Below, piece after piece: positions 58,317 to 64,000 of a DNA stretch of 64,000 nucleotides. Under the pieces are notes generated by a model. It made no database searches. It had not been told where the DNA came from and worked only from the letters and a program-made list of their open reading frames with translations. The translations under genes and the position numbers were made by a program. Numbering within the stretch: the first letter of the stretch is position 1; the number at the start of each line of letters is the position of its first letter. Source of the DNA: Flavobacterium flavigenum (GTDB lineage: Bacteria; Bacteroidota; Bacteroidia; Flavobacteriales; Flavobacteriaceae); contig NZ_CP114285.2 of assembly GCF_027111255.2 (NCBI RefSeq), forward strand, positions 1,178,001 through 1,242,000, read 5' to 3'.

Positions 58317-58889
58317 TTAACTTAAATTGATATTCAGGTCGTTTAATTCGTCAGCCGAATTAATATTCGTTAAAGGAAAGTTTTCACTTTCTTCTATTTT
58401 TATAATCTGATGTGGCACTTTCGATAGAAAATCCATCATTTTCAGTTCATTTTCATTAATCGCTTCTTTTATAATTGGAAGTAACTTTTTAGAATAAATT
58501 CCGATTAACGGATGTATCCTGCTTTCTGTGGCAAAAATGGTAATCTGAGCTTCCTGATTGTGTTTTGCAATTAATTCAGCCAGCAAATCTGAAGAAATCA
58601 ACGGAATGTCACAACTCAGAATCAGGTTAAATTCGGTTTCAGAATTTGTCAATGCCGTGTAAATTCCGCCCAAAGGCCCTTTATCTTTAACTATATCAGC
58701 CGACTTTTGATAGGGTAAATAATCATATTCCTTAGTATTTGTTATTAACTGAATATTTTCAGTAACAGCCAAAATCGCCTGAATAATATGTTCTATAAAT
58801 GGTTTTTCCTGAAACAAAACCAATCCTTTCTCTGACTTCATTCGGGAGCTTTTTCCTCCGCAAAGAATAAATACTGTTAGTGTTTTCAT
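58317..58889 (-). CDS. mobA: Molybdenum cofactor guanylyltransferase MobA
   Basis: 190 residues with the nucleotidyltransferase motif ILCGGKSSRMKSEKGLVLF, DIVKDKGPLGGIYTAL and LSCDIPLISSDLL. It attaches GMP to Mo-molybdopterin, giving the bis-MGD cofactor of DMSO-reductase-family enzymes such as assimilatory nitrate reductase. It precedes cobA by 6 bp. Confidence 0.93.
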   Translation of the reverse strand: MKTLTVFILCGGKSSRMKSEKGLVLFQEKPFIEHIIQAILAVTENIQLITNTKEYDYLPYQKSADIVKDKGPLGGIYTALTNSETEFNLILSCDIPLISSDLLAELIAKHNQEAQITIFATESRIHPLIGIYSKKLLPIIKEAINENELKMMDFLSKVPHQIIKIEESENFPLTNINSADELNDLNINLS

Positions 58890-58918
58890 ATCAGATTATT
58901 TATTGGTTTTACATACAA

Positions 58919-59665
58919 TTACGGAAAAATCAATTTTACACTTGCCATTAAAATCACAGTTCCTAAAACTATTTTTAAGGTTTTGTTCGAAAAATAACCG
59001 CTTCCGTAAAATCCGCCTAACATTCCTCCTATTACTGCAATTGGAACCAGATAAAAACTTTCTATCGGAATAATTTTCCCTCCCAAAAGGAATCCTAACA
59101 TTCCGGCAAATGAATTGACAAATATAAACAGACTCGAAATAGCTGCCGATTCTTTTACCGAAGCCCATCCTAAGAACAATAAAATCGGGCTTAAAATAAT
59201 TCCACCACCAATTCCTAACATCCCTGACAACAATCCGATTACAAATCCGATTGCCAAAGCAAAAGGCAATTTGATCTGAACCGCTTCTTTTTCTTTAAAA
59301 TTGAATATTCCGAACAATCTCAGTGCGGCAAATACTAATACGACTCCTAAAATAATTTTATAAATCGTGTTATCCAAAGTAACAAATCCGCCAATAAATG
59401 CTGCCGGAACAGAAGCTATTGCAAATGGATAAAACAGTTTCGGTTTGAAATAATTCATTCTGTAATAAAAGAGAAACGAAATACTTGAAACAAACAAATT
59501 CAATAACAATGCCGATGGTTTCATAATAGCCACCGGGAAAGCGAAAATGGTCATTAACGCCAAATAACCTGATGCCCCGCCATGACCTACACTTGAGTAT
59601 AGAAACGCAATCACAATCAATGCGAAGCTGAACAGGATCATATTTTCGGAAGTAAGTAATTGCAT
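58919..59665 (-). CDS. TauE/SafE-family membrane permease
   Basis: 248 residues with about eight hydrophobic segments arranged as two repeats, each with the family's Gly-rich loop: YSSVGHGGASGYLALM near residue 25 and GLLSGMLGIGGGIILSPILL near 150. Members move sulfite, sulfoacetate or other anions. Within a Moco/siroheme cluster it could export nitrite or sulfite, an inference. Its start codon is adjacent to a tandem CAATAAA repeat, so its expression may be length-variable. Confidence 0.9.
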   Translation of the reverse strand: MQLLTSENMILFSFALIVIAFLYSSVGHGGASGYLALMTIFAFPVAIMKPSALLLNLFVSSISFLFYYRMNYFKPKLFYPFAIASVPAAFIGGFVTLDNTIYKIILGVVLVFAALRLFGIFNFKEKEAVQIKLPFALAIGFVIGLLSGMLGIGGGIILSPILLFLGWASVKESAAISSLFIFVNSFAGMLGFLLGGKIIPIESFYLVPIAVIGGMLGGFYGSGYFSNKTLKIVLGTVILMASVKLIFP

Positions 59666-59666
59666 T

Positions 59667-59714
59667 TTTATTGTTTATTGTTTATTGTTTATTGTTTATT
59701 GTTTATTGTTTATT
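59667..59714 (-). repeat. Heptamer tandem repeat next to the permease start codon
   Basis: Six perfect copies of TTTATTG (CAATAAA on the coding strand) at 59667-59708, plus a seventh with one mismatch to 59715. The array ends one base before the ATG of the TauE/SafE gene, where the A-rich ribosome-binding region should be. The remaining 59716-59828 stretch before moeA's stop is A/T rich with no gene. Confidence 0.92.
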
Positions 59715-59828
59715 CTAATATTTTTAGACTTATTTCCAGATTCCGTATGTTTTTATTTATACACTGCGTTTCAACATTTTATACTAAAATCTATATTCTT
59801 TACTCTTTTTTCTATTTTCTAAAATTCT

Positions 59829-61001
59829 TTAATCAATCGGCAACAAAGTCACAAATTGTTCTTTTTCAATTATTTCTACATCATCCGGAACAATCAATAA
59901 GCTGTTTGCTGTTGCAAAAGTATTGAGCATTGCCGAACTCTGACCGTCTAAAACTGTTACATGAGTTTCATCATACAACGCTTTTAAGAACAATGTTTTT
60001 CCCGAAGTATTTTTAATATCCGCATTTAATTTTCGGATTACTTTCGGTAGATGAATATCTGAAAATCCCATTCGGTTTCGGATTGCCGGATACACATAAA
60101 CATAAAAATTAGTCAGTGATGAAGCCGGATTTCCGGGTAAAGCAAAAACCAAAGTTTCATTTTTAGAACCGAAAAACATCGGTTTGCCTGGCTTCTGATT
60201 GATTTTATAAAAAAGTTCCTTAACTCCGTTTTTAAGTAATGCTTCTTTTACAAAATCATAATCCCCAACTGAAATTCCACCGGAAATTAAAACCACATCG
60301 TATTTTTCCAATATCTCTTTTAAAGCTTTTCTAGTCGCTTTAAGATTGTCTTTTACTTTAAAAACCTTTGTTTTCTTTATACCAATTGTTTGAAGCGCTG
60401 CCTGTAACATCACCGAATTACTTTCGTAAATTTTTCCTTTTGGCAATTTTTTCCCCGGCTTTACCAGTTCGTTACCGGTAACCAAAATAGCCACTTTAGG
60501 CTTTTTGTAAACCATGATTTCTGTAATTCCCAAACACGCCAGAAAACCAATTGCTGCCGGTGTAATTAAAGTATTGGCTTCAAAAACAACTTCTTGTTTA
60601 TTAATCTGCTCTCCTTTTGCACGAACATTAGCCAGTTTTTCCGGCATTTTAGCAATCAAAATCGAATTTTCGTTTGCCATTACGTGCTCCTGCATCACAA
60701 CAGTATCCGCATCATCAGGAACAAAAGCTCCGGTAAAAATTCGGATTGCTTCATTTTCTTTAAGTTTTACATTAGAATGATCACCCGCTTGTGAAGTACT
60801 TACAACATCATATTGATGTTTTATGCTGTGTCTGAAAGCATAACCATCCATTGCTGACTGGCGAAACGGCGGCATTGCAATTGGCGAATAAACCGTTTCT
60901 GCCAAAACATATCCTAATGCTTTTCTCACTGCTATTTTTTGCAATGGCATTTTTGAACTGTTTTCAGCTACAATCGTTAAGGCTTCATTTACTTGTATCA
61001 T
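59829..61001 (-). CDS. moeA: Molybdopterin molybdenumtransferase MoeA
   Basis: 390 residues inserting Mo into adenylylated molybdopterin. Motifs: MPPFRQSAMDGYAFR, RIFTGAFVPDDADTVVMQEH, GNELVKPGKKLPKGKIYESN, ISGGISVGDYDFVKEAL and ALPGNPASSLTNFYVYV. It opens the minus-strand cofactor cluster. A TATATTTG at 61045-61038 suits a -7 promoter box and is embedded in palindromic operator-like sequence, so the whole cluster may be regulated there. Confidence 0.95.
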   Translation of the reverse strand: MIQVNEALTIVAENSSKMPLQKIAVRKALGYVLAETVYSPIAMPPFRQSAMDGYAFRHSIKHQYDVVSTSQAGDHSNVKLKENEAIRIFTGAFVPDDADTVVMQEHVMANENSILIAKMPEKLANVRAKGEQINKQEVVFEANTLITPAAIGFLACLGITEIMVYKKPKVAILVTGNELVKPGKKLPKGKIYESNSVMLQAALQTIGIKKTKVFKVKDNLKATRKALKEILEKYDVVLISGGISVGDYDFVKEALLKNGVKELFYKINQKPGKPMFFGSKNETLVFALPGNPASSLTNFYVYVYPAIRNRMGFSDIHLPKVIRKLNADIKNTSGKTLFLKALYDETHVTVLDGQSSAMLNTFATANSLLIVPDDVEIIEKEQFVTLLPID

Positions 61002-61018
61002 TTTATAAAATATAAAAC

Positions 61019-61052
61019 TAAGTATAAATACTTATTGCAAATATAAGTATTT
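61019..61052. promoter_or_regulatory. Palindromic operator-like array upstream of moeA
   Basis: Three TAAGTAT half-sites in alternating orientation. TAAGTAT-AA-ATACTTA at 61019-61034 is a perfect palindrome; AAATACTTAT (61026-61035) and ATAAGTATTT (61043-61052) form a second, 10-bp perfect inverted repeat with a 7-bp spacer. The -7-like TATATTTG (61045-61038) lies inside, so binding would block transcription of moeA. The regulator is unknown. Confidence 0.6.
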
Positions 61053-61687
61053 TTTAGTAGTATGATTAAAAAATTTAATTTATTTTTTTGCCCATAAAAT
61101 TACTCTAATTTATTTAGAATCCATGGGTTAAATTGAATCTAGTTTTGCTCCTGAAATTATGTTAATTCAGTTTGAACAGATGTTATTCAGTATTCTTTCA
61201 ATCTTATCGAATATTAAAATTGATAAAAATTGAGAATAAATTAAGTATAAAATACTACATTTTCATTATCATCTGAAAAGTTTTTTAACATTCTCAGAGA
61301 CAGCAACAAAAAAATAAAATACTAATAATCAATATCTTAAAAATAAAAACATCTGTAAATTTGAATACATTTAGTTATTATTTAAAAAAAATGCAGCAAT
61401 TTTTTGGATATTATTATATTAAAATTAACTTTGTCTATAGAATTAGTAGAATTTAATATTTGTATTGAAACCATATAAAAAACTACATTTTGAAAACAAA
61501 CCAAAGCATATCGTATTTTATTTCTTCTACAAAAAATACTTATAACACATCTTGTTGTTGTATGTGCTTCTGTTGCTAATTGTGAAAGCAATTGTTTGTT
61601 CATTTTCAATTCCAAACTCTAATTGAAATAAACAATCCCATAAATTCAAAAAATTATTGTTTACTGCAAATCTGTTCCACACAATTA
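61053..61687. other. Long AT-rich intergenic region
   Basis: About 635 bp between moeA and the next promoter. Short frames on either strand have no recognisable product. A five-codon frame MCFCC (61562-61579) is noted without support. No tRNA, palindrome or repeat of the families described here was seen. Confidence 0.5.
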
Positions 61688-61720
61688 TTTGTGCCGAAAC
61701 AGCATTTGAAACTATATCTG
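61688..61720 (+). promoter_or_regulatory. Probable promoter of the leader and TonB receptor
   Basis: TTTG (61688-61691), a 21-bp spacer and TATATCTG (61713-61720), one mismatch from TANNTTTG. Transcription would begin near 61727, giving a leader of about 195 nt before the receptor gene that includes the short Cys-Cys ORF. Confidence 0.45.
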
Positions 61721-61754
61721 AAAAACAAAAAAATTAAATTAAAACTAAATAAAA

Positions 61755-61787
61755 ATGAAAAAGATGCACAACAGCTGCTGTAAATAA
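61755..61787 (+). CDS. Putative Cys-Cys leader peptide
   Basis: Ten residues, MKKMHNSCCK. The start context (AAATAAAAATG) is that of well-translated genes in this window. Two adjacent cysteine codons (TGC TGT) come just before the stop. Hairpins lie 10-100 nt downstream, then the SusC-type receptor gene. Cysteine-rich leader ORFs that sense cysteinyl-tRNA supply are known in actinobacteria; a similar role here is inference. It is short enough to arise by chance, so the confidence is moderate. Confidence 0.45.
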   Translation: MKKMHNSCCK

Positions 61788-61796
61788 AGAAAAAAA

Positions 61797-61893
61797 GCCA
61801 TTTCTGCGGCAACAGAAATGGCGTGGCTTAAAGAAAATTTATCGCTAAATAAAAGAAACACGAGAGAGTTGAAAAATCAACTTTCAGGGCCTC
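61797..61893 (+). promoter_or_regulatory. Structured leader with alternative hairpins
   Basis: GCCATTTCTG (61797-61806) and CAGAAATGGC (61813-61822) form a perfect 10-bp stem with a 6-nt loop. AAGCCA at the base of this stem (61795-61800) can instead pair with TGGCTT (61824-61829), giving mutually exclusive forms. A second hairpin AGTTGA / TCAACT (61867-61882), extended by ACGAGAG / CTCTTGT, follows. No U-run terminator is seen, so control may be of translation or by Rho. Confidence 0.45.
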
Positions 61894-61922
61894 TTGTTAA
61901 TTACTTAAACCAATACAAAGAA

Positions 61923-64000
61923 ATGAAAAAAAATATAAATGTTTACACATTATTATTTTTCCTGTTTTTACTATCAGGAATAAATGCACAAAATACAACT
62001 CCCCTTATTCAGTCAAAACTGGATGGGACAATAGTGGATGACATTACAAACCAGCCAATTATTGGAGCTTCAGTTATTATTAAAGGAACAACACATGGGG
62101 TTCAGACAGATACTGAAGGAAAATTTTATTTTCAAACTGGTCAGAAATTGCCTTATACTTTAATAATAACCTATATCGGATATAAGAAAACTGAAATTAT
62201 TGTCGACAAAAATCCTGTCACTATCAGTTTAAAAGAAGAACGCCAGGAACTGGATGAATTAGTCGTTGTTGGATACGGTTCTCAAAAGAGAAAAGACATT
62301 ACCGGTTCAGTATCCTCTGTTCCAAAAGCAAATCTTTCTCAGGTTTCATCATCTGCAGATAATTTATTACGCGGTGCAGTTTCGGGTGTGGTAGTTACAC
62401 AAAGTTCAGGTCGTCCGGGTGCTTCTTCAAGTGTTCGTATTCGTGGGGGAAACTCTATTACTGCGGGTAACGAACCTTTATATGTTCTGGATGGAATTTT
62501 GATTTACAATGACAATGCCAACAGCTCCGCCGGAATAGCAAATGCAGGAGCGAGTTTGAACGTTTTGTCCACCATTAACCCATCTGATATAGAATCAATT
62601 GAAGTTTTAAAAGATGCTTCTGCAACTGCAATTTATGGTTCTCGCGGTGCAAATGGTGTTGTTATTATTACCACTAAAAAAGGAACAAAAGGTCAGGATA
62701 ACATTTCGTATCAGGGTTATTTTGGATTTCAGAATATTTCAAAAAAACTTAGCGTAATGAATGCCAGCCAATGGGCAAGCTTACGAAATGATGTTCAGGC
62801 AAGTATTGGTCAGGCACCCTCTTTTACTGATGCACAAATTGAAGCTTTTAAAACTTCCGGTAACTACGACTGGCAGTCTGCAGCTTTTAGAAGAGCAACT
62901 CCGGTTCAAAATCATCAATTGTCATTTTCGGGCGGAGATGAAAGGTTCAGATATTCTGTTTCTGCCGGATACTTTGATCAGGAAGGAATTGTTTTAGGAT
63001 CTGATTTTAAAAGAATTTCACTTCGTGTTAACTACGAAAAAAACTATTCTCAAAACTTTAAATTCGGCGTAAATGCCAATTACAGTAATTCTGTTTCAAA
63101 TGGTATAGCAAGTAATAGTGCCGGCGGAAGAAACCCAAATCCTTTAGTGAGTGTTTTATTAACCGCTCCGGTTGTTCCTATTCGAAATGAAGATGGTACC
63201 TATAATGTAAAAAATAATATTTACGCCACTTCTGTTAACGGCTTTGTTCCAAACCCGATTAATGACTTGGAAAATACAATTAACGAAACTAAAATTAACC
63301 GAATTCTTACCAGCTTATTTGGAGAATACAAAATCACTAAAAAACTGACTGCGAAAGTTGCGGTAAGCGGTGACGTAATCGATACTAAACAAAATTATTA
63401 CGCTCCTGCAAATACATCAAACGGAGCAGGAACAAAAGGTTCTGCTGCCATAGGTGACAGATTGGTGAGTTCTGTATTAAATGAAAATACCCTGAATTAT
63501 AATACTAACTTCGGCGAAAGCCATAAATTCTCAGCTTTAGGAGGTTATACACTTCAATATACTAAAGGAGAAGTCGTTACAGCAGGATCAAATACTTTTG
63601 TAAATGATGCCAATACTTATAATGCCTTACAAGATGGTGTCGCAGTAAAACCATACAGCGATGCATACGAAAGTGTTTTAAAATCATGGCTTGCAAGGGT
63701 AAACTATTCTTATAAAGGAAAATACAACTTTACACTTTCTGCCCGTGCAGACGGATCTTCAAGATTTGGTTCTGAATCGCGCTGGGGTTATTTCCCGTCA
63801 GCAGGTTTCTCATGGAATATTACGGATGAAGAATTTGCAAACAATATCAAAGGTGTAACTGAGGCAAAACTTAGAATTACTGCCGGAACAACAGGAAATC
63901 AGGAAATTGGAAACTATCTGGCGTTAGCTCAAATGGGTTCTGTAAACTATTCTTTTGGCGGAACATTATACACAGGACTTGCTCCTACCCGATTATCTAA
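61923..64000 (+). CDS. SusC/RagA-type TonB-dependent receptor (partial, C-terminus outside window)
   Basis: 692 codons visible from the ATG at 61923; still open at the window end. The signal peptide ends SGINAQ. A carboxypeptidase-regulatory-like domain follows (QPIIGASVIIKGTTHGVQTD), then the TonB-box-like LDELVVVGYGSQKRKDITGS, then the plug (RIRGGNSITAGNEPLYVLDG and SIEVLKDASATAIYGSRGAN) and the start of the barrel. It differs clearly from the receptor at 1045. Its substrate is unknown. The Cys-Cys leader before it suggests control by sulfur or cysteine status, an inference. The divergent Moco cluster may be functionally related. Confidence 0.92.
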   Translation, partial: MKKNINVYTLLFFLFLLSGINAQNTTPLIQSKLDGTIVDDITNQPIIGASVIIKGTTHGVQTDTEGKFYFQTGQKLPYTLIITYIGYKKTEIIVDKNPVTISLKEERQELDELVVVGYGSQKRKDITGSVSSVPKANLSQVSSSADNLLRGAVSGVVVTQSSGRPGASSSVRIRGGNSITAGNEPLYVLDGILIYNDNANSSAGIANAGASLNVLSTINPSDIESIEVLKDASATAIYGSRGANGVVIITTKKGTKGQDNISYQGYFGFQNISKKLSVMNASQWASLRNDVQASIGQAPSFTDAQIEAFKTSGNYDWQSAAFRRATPVQNHQLSFSGGDERFRYSVSAGYFDQEGIVLGSDFKRISLRVNYEKNYSQNFKFGVNANYSNSVSNGIASNSAGGRNPNPLVSVLLTAPVVPIRNEDGTYNVKNNIYATSVNGFVPNPINDLENTINETKINRILTSLFGEYKITKKLTAKVAVSGDVIDTKQNYYAPANTSNGAGTKGSAAIGDRLVSSVLNENTLNYNTNFGESHKFSALGGYTLQYTKGEVVTAGSNTFVNDANTYNALQDGVAVKPYSDAYESVLKSWLARVNYSYKGKYNFTLSARADGSSRFGSESRWGYFPSAGFSWNITDEEFANNIKGVTEAKLRITAGTTGNQEIGNYLALAQMGSVNYSFGGTLYTGLAPTRLS

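Noticed and set aside
59660..59926. Plus-strand frame starting MHFYCLLFIVYCLLFIVY
   Set aside because: Produced by translation of the heptamer repeat; no further support.
61562..61579. Five-codon frame MCFCC upstream of the Cys-Cys leader
   Set aside because: Cysteine-rich but with a poor start context (TTGTTGTATG) and no adjacent hairpin; too short to support.
61382..61615. 77-residue minus-strand frame in the gap before the last receptor
   Set aside because: No recognisable domain, AT-biased composition and no promoter; probably chance.

Overview
The window reads as a low-GC Bacteroidota chromosome, most likely a Flavobacterium. Evidence: SusC/SusD pairs, translation starts preceded by A-rich tracts instead of Shine-Dalgarno sequences, several promoters of the TTTG/TANNTTTG type, a typical 16S-Ile-Ala-23S-5S rRNA operon, and many palindromic intergenic repeats. 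The genus call is an inference from these signs; no database comparison was possible.

1-31.7 kb is a large carbohydrate locus. On the minus strand, in transcription order, it holds GH92, an SSS symporter, GH130, a CBM9-like protein, a GH18 lipoprotein, a GHL10-like lipoprotein (frameshifted), N4-(GlcNAc)-asparaginase, GH20, GH35, GH29, GH92, GH3, SusC and a SusD cut by the window edge. A divergent LytS/LytTR two-component pair follows, then a NagB/PIG-L fusion and a second, multi-domain GH29. Together these activities suit complete dismantling of N-linked glycans: fucose, galactose, GlcNAc and mannose trimming, chitobiose cleavage, release of GlcNAc from Asn, phosphorolysis of Man-GlcNAc and deamination of GlcN6P.

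31.9-35.4 kb carries an AraC regulator, a DUF417 membrane protein, a small unknown protein and metY. 35.6-41.8 kb is the minus-strand RNA block: tRNA-Leu, tRNA-Phe, 5S, 23S, tRNA-Ala, tRNA-Ile, 16S, then a separate Ser-Pro-Arg tRNA operon.

42-53.5 kb is mixed: thiolase, NlpC/P60 hydrolase, a SUKH-domain protein, an unknown protein, an AraC regulator divergent from an aldo/keto reductase, an mdaB/ygiN-type quinone pair, a methyltransferase divergent from a LysR regulator, a DUF2130 protein and a very lysine-rich histone H1-like protein. Much of the intergenic space here consists of palindromic repeats.

53.6-61 kb is a minus-strand molybdenum-cofactor cluster (moeA, TauE/SafE permease, mobA, cobA, moaD, moeB, moaE, moaCB, moaA). 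With cobA for siroheme this suggests support of nitrate/nitrite or sulfur assimilation. The final 2 kb begins another SusC-type receptor on the plus strand, behind a structured leader with a ten-residue ORF ending Cys-Cys-Lys.

The least explained signals are that Cys-Cys leader, a heptamer tandem repeat touching the start codon of the TauE permease, palindromic operators before moeA and lysR, a one-base frameshift in the GHL10 gene, and several dispersed palindrome families, one nested inside another.
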